Of a DNA stretch of 53,739 nt, positions 35,673-44,355 are shown piece after piece (within the stretch, counting starts at the first letter, position 1; every line of letters starts with the position of its first letter). The position numbers and the translations under genes were made by a program. Origin of the DNA: CAZFQG01 sp964520785. GTDB lineage: Bacteria; Planctomycetota; Planctomycetia; Pirellulales; Thermoguttaceae. The DNA is taken from NCBI GenBank assembly GCA_964520785.1, contig CAZFQG010000014.1:1-53739 (forward strand), written 5' to 3'. A model generated the notes under the pieces. The model did not search any database. It was not told where the DNA came from and saw nothing but the letters and a program-made list of their open reading frames with translations.

Positions 35673-36758
35673 ATGCCGTTTTCGTCCCTTATTGCTCGTC
35701 TGATCCTCCTGGGTGCCGCATGCGGCGCGTGCGGGTGTGCCGCTTCGCCCCGCTATAACGTGGCGGACCTGCCGGCATCCCTCCATGCGCCGACGATCCG
35801 CGGCGCGCGCTACCTGGACGTCACACAATACACTCAGCCCGGTTCGGGACGCGAGCAGATCAGCGAGGGAGACCTGCTGAAAGTCACGGTGGCCGCGGGA
35901 CTCAACAGCAAGGAGGTTACCGAGCTGCTCGTTCGCGTGGACGAACGGGGTTTCGTCCTCTTGCCGGAGATAGGTCCGGTCCGGGTGGAAGGCCTGAGTT
36001 TGGCCCAGGCGGAGCGGCAGATCGCCATCGACTGCGTGCAGAAGGATCTCTACCGGCGTCCGATGGTGACGGTCGCCATGGAGGTGGAACGAACGAACCG
36101 GGTCATCGTCAGCGGCGCCGTCGAGAAGCCGGGAGTGGTGGAATTGCCACGGAAATCCAGTTCCGTCATCGAGGCGATCGTCGCCGCCGGCGGGTTCGCC
36201 GAAGACGCCGGAACGAAGATCAGCGTCCGCAAGCCCGGCGGTGAGCTGATTCCCCGGTTCGCCGAGGAGGGATCGTCCGGTGGTGATATCCAATTGACAT
36301 CCGGGGTCCGCTCCATCGAACCCCGCAAGCCGGAATTCGTTTGTTTCGATCTTTCCAAGGAAGACCCGTCGAGTGCGGGAAAATACCTTCCCGACGGCAG
36401 CGTCGTCACCGTCGAGAAACTCGAGCCGAAGCCGATCGAGGTCGTCGGCCTGGTGCGAAAACCCGGCCGGTACGATTACCCGCTCGGAAACGATATCCAT
36501 CTGCTCGGCGCGATCGCCGAGGCCGGCGGGCTGACCTCGAAACTGGCGAACGAGATACAAATACTGCGAACCGACCCGCGAACCGGAGAACAGATCATTA
36601 TCAACGCTACGGTATGGCAGGCAAAGAACAACCTGGCGGCCAACGTGAAACTGGCCCCCGGCGACGTGGTCAGCGTCGAACCGAACATCGGAACCGCCGC
36701 CGTGGACCTACTCCAGATCATCCGCTTCGGGATAGGTTCGAGCGTGCAACTGTTCTAG
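35673..36758 (+). CDS. wza: Polysaccharide export outer-membrane protein (Wza-like)
   Basis: A 361-residue exporter lipoprotein. The ATG at 35673 has AGGAAA upstream and begins with a lipoprotein-type signal (RLILLGAACGACGC); the lipidated Cys may be C17, C20 or C22. The PES domain follows (ISEGDLLKVTVAAG, VDERGFVLLPEIGPVRVEG, LSLAQAERQI) and then two SLBB-type domains (RVIVSGAVEKPGVVELPR, VEVVGLVRKPGRYDYP). It is predicted to form the outer-membrane channel for exopolysaccharide. The length fits the family. It is the first gene of a co-directional exopolysaccharide operon, followed 46 bp later by the Wzz/BY-kinase. Confidence 0.93.
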   Translation: MPFSSLIARLILLGAACGACGCAASPRYNVADLPASLHAPTIRGARYLDVTQYTQPGSGREQISEGDLLKVTVAAGLNSKEVTELLVRVDERGFVLLPEIGPVRVEGLSLAQAERQIAIDCVQKDLYRRPMVTVAMEVERTNRVIVSGAVEKPGVVELPRKSSSVIEAIVAAGGFAEDAGTKISVRKPGGELIPRFAEEGSSGGDIQLTSGVRSIEPRKPEFVCFDLSKEDPSSAGKYLPDGSVVTVEKLEPKPIEVVGLVRKPGRYDYPLGNDIHLLGAIAEAGGLTSKLANEIQILRTDPRTGEQIIINATVWQAKNNLAANVKLAPGDVVSVEPNIGTAAVDLLQIIRFGIGSSVQLF

Positions 36759-36804
36759 AATTCAAACGGTTTTTTTGAATAGCGCATTCCGAAACAAACA
36801 GGCC

Positions 36805-39102
36805 ATGATGGAAAACGGACTCGTTACCTCCGAGCATCCCGCGGAACTGGTGGAACCGCATCCCATCCAGACCGTGCTGCGATTCTTGCGGTTGGCCTAT
36901 TATCGGAAACACGTCGTTATCGCCTGCGTACTCGCGTGCGGGCTTCTCGGGGCGCTCTATTTCGCGACGGCGACGCGGATTTATGAATCGGACGCGTCAC
37001 TCATGGTCCTGCAGACCGGCGACACCGACAGGTGGTCCACCGACATGTCGGGCGTCACCAGAACGAAGGACCTGATGACGAACTACAAGAATTTGTTTAC
37101 TTCTCGGACCGTTCTCGAGGCGGCGCTGGAGCAGATTCCCCACGAACACCGGATCGATTTCGAAGGAAAGAACACCAAGGCGGCCCGCGTCGCCGCTCTG
37201 GCGGACAATCTTACCGTCACGGCGATACGGAATACGAACATCTTGAATCTGTCTTACCGCTCGAAAGACCCGGAAACGGCGGCCGTCGCCGTCGACGCGA
37301 TTCTTAGCGCGTACCTCGACTTCCTCGAGAAGCTCCACGAAAATACGGCGGCCGAACTGGTGAAGATTCTTTCCGAAGAGAAGGGCAAACTGGAAACCCA
37401 GATGGCCCGGCATCAGGACAAGCTCATCCAAGCCCGCCGCGGCGCCAACGAATTGAGCATTCGCGACGGGCTCGAGGGAAGCAACGTCGTCGTCAAGCGA
37501 GCCATCAGCCTCAACGAGGCCTGGCTGCAGGCCCATCAGAAGCGACTGGACGCCCAGTCCGCCTATCTCGCTGTGAAGAGCGCCGTCGACCAGAGACACG
37601 ACCTGGCGCAACTTGCGTTGAGCATGGCTAACGGAATGGGAGGAGACGCCTTCCTCCAACGGATGGGGATTTTCCTTACCGACCGAACGGCCAACAGCCG
37701 CCTGCAAGACCAGCTTCTGGCCGACCGAGCCGCACTCCAGTCGGCGCTGCGTATCTACGGCGAGTCCCACTCGCGGATCAAGGAAATCCGCGAGCGCCTT
37801 CAAACCACCGAAGCGTTTTTGAATCAGCAGCACCTCTTCCACGACAATCAGATCCGTCAGATCGGAAACGAGGAACTCGCCCGGCGGCTCCTCTCCGCCA
37901 CCCGCGAGGCGCTGGACGAGGCGACGGAGCGCGAGAAGCTGGCCTACGAGAGTTACGAGGAAGCGAAGCTCTCCGCGATCGAACTCGACGGAGCGCAGGC
38001 GGAACTCGACATGATCGAACTGGAGGGAAAACGGCTGCGGAATACATACGACGTGGTGATCCAGCGGCTGAAGGACATCGACCTGGGAAGCCAGGGGGAG
38101 TTGGTCCGCACGTCGATATTGAAGCATCCCGAGCCGTCCCACGCGGCCGTCTCGCCGAAGCTGAAGATCACCGCCGTGGCGGCGTTGGCGCTGGGACTCC
38201 TCCTCGGATGCGGCGTCATCTACGTGCAAGACCTGCTCGACGACCGGTTCGCATCGGTGGAGGAAATCCAAGCCTGCCTGAGGGCCCCGGTCCTCACCGT
38301 GGTGGGTCGGTTGGATGCGCTTGCCGACACGAAGGGAATCGGGGCGGTCCATTCGCACGTCCTCCCGCAGGACCCTCAGACGGAGCCGTTCCGTACGCTC
38401 CGCACGGCGATCTCCCTTTCCGTCGAACACTCCGCGAGGCTGGTCATCTCCAGCGCGGAGCCGGGCGACGGCAAGAGCACGACGACCGTGAATCTTGGCA
38501 CCGTCTTCGCCCAGTCCGGAAAAAAGACCCTCATCATCGACGCCGATATGCGGCGGCCGGGTCTCACCGAGCTTTTGAACTTCAAGGGGCCCCGGGGCCT
38601 CTCGACCATCCTCCGCGAGAATGAGCAGATCGCGGCGTCGGCCGAGGCGAACCTGGTAAGCGGCGTCTTGGAGAACCTCGACGTCCTTCCCGCCGGCCCG
38701 CGACCCGTCAATCCGGGCGAACTCCTGGTAAGCACCCGCTTTTCGGAACTATTAGCCTGGGCCGAGACCCGATACGATCAGATTCTCATTGACAGCTCAC
38801 CCGGCATCGTCAGCGACACGGCCGTCATCGGGCGTCTCGTCGACGGACTCGTCCTCGTCGTCTGGCCGGAGCGGAACCGGCGGCGCATCCTGCACCGCAC
38901 CATTGACGGCCTGCGCAACTTTGGCGTGGACCTCGTCGGCTTCGTCCTCAACCGCGTCGAGCACTCCAAGGACGGCTACGGTTACGGGTATGGCTACGGT
39001 TACGGATATGGCTACGGCTATGGAGGCGAACCGGACGAAGAGGACTTCGACGGCGCGTCCGCGTCGGCCGCTTTGCGGCCCGTGAATCGAGGAGCCGCGT
39101 AG
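36805..39102 (+). CDS. Wzz-type chain-length protein fused to a BY-kinase
   Basis: A 765-residue fused co-polymerase and tyrosine kinase. The N-terminal Wzz domain has a membrane helix (HVVIACVLACGLLGALYFA), a long coiled-coil periplasmic region and a second helix (ITAVAALALGLLLGCGVIYV). The cytoplasmic kinase has Walker A (A-E-P-G-D-G-K-S-T), Walker A' (LIIDADMRRPGL) and Walker B (ILIDSSPG). The tail, 38974-39027, is a Tyr-Gly alternation with 8 tyrosines, the autophosphorylation cluster. The start is ATG 36805; a TTG at 36775 is possible. It controls polysaccharide chain length and export with Wza and the Wzy-like ligase. Confidence 0.93.
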   Translation: MMENGLVTSEHPAELVEPHPIQTVLRFLRLAYYRKHVVIACVLACGLLGALYFATATRIYESDASLMVLQTGDTDRWSTDMSGVTRTKDLMTNYKNLFTSRTVLEAALEQIPHEHRIDFEGKNTKAARVAALADNLTVTAIRNTNILNLSYRSKDPETAAVAVDAILSAYLDFLEKLHENTAAELVKILSEEKGKLETQMARHQDKLIQARRGANELSIRDGLEGSNVVVKRAISLNEAWLQAHQKRLDAQSAYLAVKSAVDQRHDLAQLALSMANGMGGDAFLQRMGIFLTDRTANSRLQDQLLADRAALQSALRIYGESHSRIKEIRERLQTTEAFLNQQHLFHDNQIRQIGNEELARRLLSATREALDEATEREKLAYESYEEAKLSAIELDGAQAELDMIELEGKRLRNTYDVVIQRLKDIDLGSQGELVRTSILKHPEPSHAAVSPKLKITAVAALALGLLLGCGVIYVQDLLDDRFASVEEIQACLRAPVLTVVGRLDALADTKGIGAVHSHVLPQDPQTEPFRTLRTAISLSVEHSARLVISSAEPGDGKSTTTVNLGTVFAQSGKKTLIIDADMRRPGLTELLNFKGPRGLSTILRENEQIAASAEANLVSGVLENLDVLPAGPRPVNPGELLVSTRFSELLAWAETRYDQILIDSSPGIVSDTAVIGRLVDGLVLVVWPERNRRRILHRTIDGLRNFGVDLVGFVLNRVEHSKDGYGYGYGYGYGYGYGYGGEPDEEDFDGASASAALRPVNRGAA
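38974..39027 (+). repeat. Coding Gly-Tyr repeat in the BY-kinase tail
   Basis: Eight GGN-TAY units in a row, varied in third positions (TAC and TAT, GGC/GGT/GGG/GGA), followed by Gly-Gly. Codon variation suggests it is old or kept by selection on the peptide rather than a fresh slippage tract. Confidence 0.85.
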
Positions 39103-39104
39103 CC

Positions 39105-41774
39105 GTGGATACCCTCGATCAGCGAAAACTCGAGCGGCGCCATACACGTTATCCGGGCCGGAAGACGGCCCAACCGATGGTTCTGCGCGCCGTTGATCTC
39201 GGGTTGCTGGCGGTTCTTGTTCTCACTCCAGTCGTTTTGGGCGGGCGGATCGCGGCCGGCCGGTTGGCCTTCGTCGCCGCGGCCGTTTGGACGGCCGTCG
39301 CGTGGTGCCTCTACCAGTACTCCGTTGCGGAGCCCCGGTGGCGGCGGAGCGGCGCCTACTGGCTCCTTCTGGCGACTCTCTGCACGGGACTACTTCAGGT
39401 CGTTCCGCTGCCCGAACCTCTGCTGCATTTACTGTCGCCCAATCTGGCACAACGGCTTCCCCTGTGGTTTTCCGAGCCTGGCGAGGCGATCTTTGGAACC
39501 TGGCGGACGATATCGCTCACGCCGGACGCCACTTGGACCGCGTTGAGCCTGATCGCCGCATTCGGCTTGGTGTTCGCCGTGGTGGTGCAGCGAATCGAGA
39601 CCGGGGCCGATATCGAGCGGTTTCTCCGGGCGATGGGCTTCCTCGCCGCGGCGATGGCCCTCTTCGCGCTGGTGCAGTTTTTTGCGTCCAATGGAAAGTA
39701 CTTCTGGTTCTACGAGCACCCCTTCGCCAGGACGGACCGCACGATCGTCGGGACATTCACGAATCGGAATCATTTCGCGCAATTCATCGCCCTGGGCCTG
39801 GGACCGCTGATTTGGTGCCTCCAAACGGCCCTGCGGCGACGAAATCATGCGCGGTCGCGCTCCGTCGCCGCGGGTTCCACGACCCGAGGAGAGCGAGGAG
39901 AGCGAGGAGAGATGGAAACGGTCTTCTGGGGGGTTGCGCTGGCGGTCGCGTTATTCGCCGGCCTGATGTCTCTTTCCCGAGGGGGCGCCTTGGCCGCCGG
40001 CGCGGCGGTGAGCGTCTCGCTGCTAATTAGCTTCCGCGGCGGATTGATCGGCAGACGGACGGCCCTGGGAATCGCCTCCGCGGCGGTCCTTCTGGCCGCG
40101 GCGCTCTCCGTATGGGGGTATCCCATGTTGGCCGCGAGGCTGGATGATTTCGCCTCCATCGACGACCTCAACAACGGCGGACGGCTCGAGTTGTGGCAGG
40201 GAGACTCCAAGGGAATCGCCGCTTCTTGGCTCGCCGGGCACGGATTGGGATCGCACCGGCACGTCTCGCCGACCTATTATGCGAACGAAGCGACCGCCGC
40301 CGGCATCGAATACACCCACGCGGAAAGCGGCTATGTGCAAGTTCCCTTCGAGGGGGGTCTCGCGGGAGGAGTCCTGCTCGCGGCCGCGATGGGATTCTGC
40401 GGCTACTGGTGTGCCGCCCCCCTGGCTCGCCGCTTGAAGGGCGAGGAAACGCTCGTCCTCGCCGCGATTGCTCCCGCCTTCGCCGCCTCTTTCGTCCACG
40501 CGGTCGGCGACTTCATCTGGTATGTACCGGGCTGCACGGTTCCCCTGGCGTTTTTCGCCGCCGCGGCCTGCCGATTCCATCAGATGACGCGACCCGAAGC
40601 GGACCATCCGGAACCCGCCCGAATTCCTTCCACCCCCGTCTGGGTCGCCGGCGCAGCCGCCGTCGCGGTTTTCGGAGGCGTCGTCCTCCTAACGCAGTAC
40701 CGCCAGTGCCGTGCCGAAACCCGTTGGAACGAATACCTGGCCGTTTGCCGCCGCATCTCCAACGAGGACCTTTCCCGGGAAGAGATTGCAGCTCGAGCGA
40801 AACTCCTGTACGAGGTTACGAAGTGGGAACCGCGGCACGCCGCCGCCCACGCGAGCCTGGCGAAACTCCATTTGAAGTCCTTCAACGATCCGGCCGCCGC
40901 GGACGCGGTCCGCATGGACGAACGTCACATCCGCGAGACCGTCCTCGCTTCGAAATTCGCCGACCGCGAAACGATGCGAGAGTGGCTCGCCAGGGCGTTC
41001 GAAGACCGTGTGACCCATCTGGACGCCGCATGGTACCACCTTCGCGCCGCCTTGAACGCCTCACCCAGTCTCGGTGACATGTACGTCCTGGCCGGCAGTC
41101 TCGCCTTCCTCGAAACGCCTACGCCGCCTCCGACTTCCGCCTTTCTCGGCCAGGCCGTCCTGGTCCGCCCGGGCGATGGGGACGTCCTGTTCGCCGTCGG
41201 GCAGGAAGAGATGCTTTCCGGAGACCTGGAAGGAGCGATCGAATTCTACCGCCGCGCGGCCCAGACCGGAAAGGCCTATCAGAAACAAGTATTCGCGTGG
41301 CTGGCTTCGGTACTCCCGGCGGAGGCGGTGATCGAAATCGTGCGGCCCGACGTCGACGGATTGCAGACGCTCCGGCGGAGTTACGCCGCCGCGCAACGCC
41401 CGGACCAGTTTGCCGCCATCGACGAGCGGATCGTCGCCGCCGCCGAAGAAGCGGCGGTCCGGCTGAGTGGTTCCGACGCGGCAATCCATTGGATCGCCGC
41501 CGGCCGGGCCGCCGCGGCCCTCGGCCGGAAGGACGATGCGGCGCGGTGCTACCGGGCGGCCGTAGACGCCGACGCGACCGACCGCGTCGCCAGGGAGTCA
41601 CTCGCCGCGGCCCTCGTCGACCGGGCCGATTACGAAGAAGCTCAGAAACACCTGCGCTGGTGTCTGCAGCGCAAACCGAACGATACCAGACTCAAGGCTC
41701 TCTTGGAGGCGGCCGTGGAAGGCTCCCTCCGCAAGCCCCTGGAGACGGCCCGCAAGGAAGAAGCGATTCAGTAG
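39105..41774 (+). CDS. O-antigen ligase/polymerase (Wzy-like) with C-terminal TPR domain
   Basis: An 889-residue membrane protein. The start is GTG 39105, 2 bp after the previous stop, with GAGGAG 9 bp upstream. About 10-12 hydrophobic segments fill residues 25-530, and GTFTNRNHFAQF near residue 220 is the Wzy_C/WaaL-type motif. The last ~350 residues are TPR-like (AVLVRPGDGDVLFAVGQEEM, AAGRAAAALGRKDDAARCYR, AQKHLRWCLQRKPNDTRLK). It is likely to polymerise or ligate exopolysaccharide repeat units on the periplasmic face. A TPR-tailed Wzy is a common planctomycete arrangement. It is immediately downstream of the chain-length kinase. Confidence 0.87.
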   Translation: MDTLDQRKLERRHTRYPGRKTAQPMVLRAVDLGLLAVLVLTPVVLGGRIAAGRLAFVAAAVWTAVAWCLYQYSVAEPRWRRSGAYWLLLATLCTGLLQVVPLPEPLLHLLSPNLAQRLPLWFSEPGEAIFGTWRTISLTPDATWTALSLIAAFGLVFAVVVQRIETGADIERFLRAMGFLAAAMALFALVQFFASNGKYFWFYEHPFARTDRTIVGTFTNRNHFAQFIALGLGPLIWCLQTALRRRNHARSRSVAAGSTTRGERGERGEMETVFWGVALAVALFAGLMSLSRGGALAAGAAVSVSLLISFRGGLIGRRTALGIASAAVLLAAALSVWGYPMLAARLDDFASIDDLNNGGRLELWQGDSKGIAASWLAGHGLGSHRHVSPTYYANEATAAGIEYTHAESGYVQVPFEGGLAGGVLLAAAMGFCGYWCAAPLARRLKGEETLVLAAIAPAFAASFVHAVGDFIWYVPGCTVPLAFFAAAACRFHQMTRPEADHPEPARIPSTPVWVAGAAAVAVFGGVVLLTQYRQCRAETRWNEYLAVCRRISNEDLSREEIAARAKLLYEVTKWEPRHAAAHASLAKLHLKSFNDPAAADAVRMDERHIRETVLASKFADRETMREWLARAFEDRVTHLDAAWYHLRAALNASPSLGDMYVLAGSLAFLETPTPPPTSAFLGQAVLVRPGDGDVLFAVGQEEMLSGDLEGAIEFYRRAAQTGKAYQKQVFAWLASVLPAEAVIEIVRPDVDGLQTLRRSYAAAQRPDQFAAIDERIVAAAEEAAVRLSGSDAAIHWIAAGRAAAALGRKDDAARCYRAAVDADATDRVARESLAAALVDRADYEEAQKHLRWCLQRKPNDTRLKALLEAAVEGSLRKPLETARKEEAIQ

Positions 41775-41892
41775 GACGCCGCGAAAGGACTTGCGGCGCA
41801 AATAAGAACAACTTTTCGCACGGAATGCACGCCCATCCTTTTCCACACGCATTCCCCAACCCATCACGCCTTATCGTGGGGAGAAACGAATC

Positions 41893-42951
41893 ATGGAAGA
41901 TCGTTATTACGTAGTCGCCGGAGCCGGCGGCTTTATCGGAGGGCACCTGGTCTGTTCACTTCGGGAGAGGGGCGCGTCGCGCATCCGCGCGGTGGACATC
42001 AAGCCGCTCGAGGAGTGGCAGCAGTGCTTCGGCGACGTCGAGAACGTCCGCCTCGATCTCCGCGAGAAAGATGCCTGCCGCCGCGTCTGCGAGGGAGCCG
42101 GGTTCGTCTACAATCTGGCCGCCGATATGGGCGGTATGGGATTCATCGAGAACAACAAGGCGCGGTGCATGTTGTCGGTCCTGATCAACACGCACCTGCT
42201 GATGGCGGCCCGGAAGGCCGGCGTGGACCGCTACTTCTACGCCTCCAGCGCCTGCGTCTACGCGGCGGATAAACAGTCGAGCGAAGACGTCACCGCCTTG
42301 AGAGAGGAAGACGCCTACCCCGCCATGCCGGAGGACGGATACGGCTGGGAGAAGCTCTTCAGCGAGCGGATGTGCCGCCATTTCCGCGAGGATTTCGGCG
42401 TCGAGACCCGCGTCGCGCGGTTCCACAACGTCTACGGACCGTTCGGAACGTGGGAAGGGGGCCGCGAGAAGGCCCCCGCCGCGGTCAGCCGGAAGGTCCT
42501 CGACGCGGTCGTCTCGGGAGATCACCGGATCGAAATCTGGGGAGACGGCAGGCAGACCCGGTCGTTCATGTACGTCGACGACTGCATCCGCGGAATCCAC
42601 CTTCTCACCGAGAGCGACGTCACCGAGCCCCTCAACCTCGGCTCGAACGAACTCGTCACTATTAATGAACTCGTCGACATCGTCGCCGACGTCGCCGGCA
42701 TAGGCCTGAGGCGTTCGTACAACCTCAACGCCCCCAAGGGGGTCAATGGGCGCAACAGCGACAACTCGCGGATTCGCGCCCTTTTCGGCTGGGAGCCGTC
42801 CATCCGCCTCCGCGAGGGGATGGAAAAGACCTACGCCTGGATACGCGAGGAGTACTTCGCCAAGTACGGCGGCCAAAAGGCGCCGGCCCAGGCTGTCCCG
42901 CTCGGGGCCCACGTCCGCGAGGGGCGCAGCGATACGAGGCGCGTCGCGTAG
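41893..42951 (+). CDS. GDP-mannose 3,5-epimerase homologue
   Basis: A 352-residue extended SDR. GAGGFIGGHL (residues 10-19) binds NAD. The sequence is strikingly like plant GDP-mannose 3,5-epimerase: YNLAADMGGMGFIENN, FYASSACVY, E-D-G-Y-G-W-E-K with the catalytic Y-x-x-x-K (about 150-154), ARFHNVYGPFGTWEGGREKA (plus P-A-A), EIWGDGRQTRSFMYVDD and NGRNSDNSRIRALFGW. It should turn GDP-D-mannose into GDP-L-galactose or GDP-L-gulose, supplying an unusual sugar for the exopolysaccharide. GGGGAG precedes the ATG. It is 118 bp after the Wzy-like gene and 27 bp before a glycosyltransferase. Confidence 0.85.
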   Translation: MEDRYYVVAGAGGFIGGHLVCSLRERGASRIRAVDIKPLEEWQQCFGDVENVRLDLREKDACRRVCEGAGFVYNLAADMGGMGFIENNKARCMLSVLINTHLLMAARKAGVDRYFYASSACVYAADKQSSEDVTALREEDAYPAMPEDGYGWEKLFSERMCRHFREDFGVETRVARFHNVYGPFGTWEGGREKAPAAVSRKVLDAVVSGDHRIEIWGDGRQTRSFMYVDDCIRGIHLLTESDVTEPLNLGSNELVTINELVDIVADVAGIGLRRSYNLNAPKGVNGRNSDNSRIRALFGWEPSIRLREGMEKTYAWIREEYFAKYGGQKAPAQAVPLGAHVREGRSDTRRVA

Positions 42952-42978
42952 CGACCGTGTTTCCGGAGGAAAAAAAAG

Positions 42979-44286
42979 ATGGATACCAAATCGCCCACGC
43001 TGCTCATCCTGTCTCAGGTCTATGTGCCGGATCCGGCCTCCGTCGGCCAGCACCTGCACGATACGGCGGTCGAAATGACGGAAAGGGGCGTCCGCGTCCG
43101 CGTGGTCACTTCGGCCCGCGGCTATGAATCCCCCGACCGGAAATACCCGGCGAAGGAGGTCCGCGACGGCGTATACGTCCGCCGGCTGCCCCTTTCTTCC
43201 TTCGGCAAGCGTTCGATCGCCACGCGTCTTTTGGGCCAATGCGTCTTTCTGGTACAGGCGGTCGTCCGCGGCTGCCTGACGCGGCGGTTGCGCGGAATTC
43301 TCGTGAGCACCTCGCCGCCGATGTGTTCCGTCGCCGCGCTGTGCATCGCCGCGATACGCCGCGTTCCGATCGTCTACTGGGTGATGGATATCAACCCGGA
43401 CCAGGCAATTCAGATGGGCGTCTTTTCCAAGACCGCCTGGCCGGTCCGCGCGTTCCACCTGCTCAATCGGTTCATCCTCCGCGGCGCGACGCGCGTCGTA
43501 ACACTGGACCGGTTCATGGCCGCGCGGCTCCTGGAGAAACGGGACATTGCCGACAAACTCGACGTCTTCCCCCCTTGGCCCCACGACGGGCACGTCGCGC
43601 CGATTCCCCACGCGAACAACCCGTTCCGGCGCCGGCACGGCCTCGAAGGGAAATTCGTCGTGATGTACTCCGGCAACCATTCCAAGGCCCACCCGATCTC
43701 GACCCTTTTGAAGGCGGCGAAACGATTGGAGTTCGACAACGATATCCGGTTCGTCTTCGTCGGCGGCGGCCACCAGAAGCGTGAAGTCGAGGAGCGGATC
43801 CAAGGGGGCGCGCCCAACCTGATCAGCCTTCCCTACGAGCCTCTGGAACAATTGAAATACTCCCTCTCCGCGGCCGACGTCCACGTCGTCACCGTCGGAG
43901 AAGCGGTCGTCGGAATCGTCCATCCGTGCAAGATATACGGCGCGATGGCCGCCGCCCGGCCCATCTTGTTGATCGGCCCGGACCCTTCCCACGCCTCCGA
44001 AATCCTGGACGAAACCGGCTGCGGCCGCCGCGTCCCTCACGGCGACGTCGACGGGGCCGTCGATGCCATCCGCGAACTCGCTCGGATGACTCCCTTCGAA
44101 CGGGCACAGATGGGACACGCCGCGCGCGAATTCGTCGCGCTCACCGTGTCCAAGGAACGCCTGTGCGGGCGGCTGGGAGACATCCTTTGCCAGTGCATGG
44201 AAGGTTCGCATGAACGGGACGTTCTCCCGTTCGAACCGCCCACGGCTGAAGAACCGCGCGAGGAAGAGGTCCGCAAGGCCGCGTAA
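42979..44286 (+). CDS. Glycosyltransferase family 4
   Basis: A 435-residue GT-B glycosyltransferase. GGAGG is about 9 bp before the ATG. The N-terminal acceptor domain has LLILSQVYVPDPASVGQHL; the C-terminal nucleotide-sugar domain has FVVMYSGNHSKAHPISTLL, FVFVGGGHQKREVEE, LISLPYEPLEQLKYSLSAAD and VHPCKIYGAMAAARPILLIG with the E-x7-E-like region altered to K-I-Y-G. It resembles WcaI/Alg-type transferases with a hydrophobic membrane-associated patch. The sugar is unknown. It is in the exopolysaccharide operon between the epimerase and the priming transferase. Confidence 0.9.
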   Translation: MDTKSPTLLILSQVYVPDPASVGQHLHDTAVEMTERGVRVRVVTSARGYESPDRKYPAKEVRDGVYVRRLPLSSFGKRSIATRLLGQCVFLVQAVVRGCLTRRLRGILVSTSPPMCSVAALCIAAIRRVPIVYWVMDINPDQAIQMGVFSKTAWPVRAFHLLNRFILRGATRVVTLDRFMAARLLEKRDIADKLDVFPPWPHDGHVAPIPHANNPFRRRHGLEGKFVVMYSGNHSKAHPISTLLKAAKRLEFDNDIRFVFVGGGHQKREVEERIQGGAPNLISLPYEPLEQLKYSLSAADVHVVTVGEAVVGIVHPCKIYGAMAAARPILLIGPDPSHASEILDETGCGRRVPHGDVDGAVDAIRELARMTPFERAQMGHAAREFVALTVSKERLCGRLGDILCQCMEGSHERDVLPFEPPTAEEPREEEVRKAA

Positions 44287-44355
44287 GGCCGGGTTCGGCC
44301 GAGATGCTCTCTCGAACGAGTCCGCTTGATCGGCTGCATTACTGAACGGATTGAC

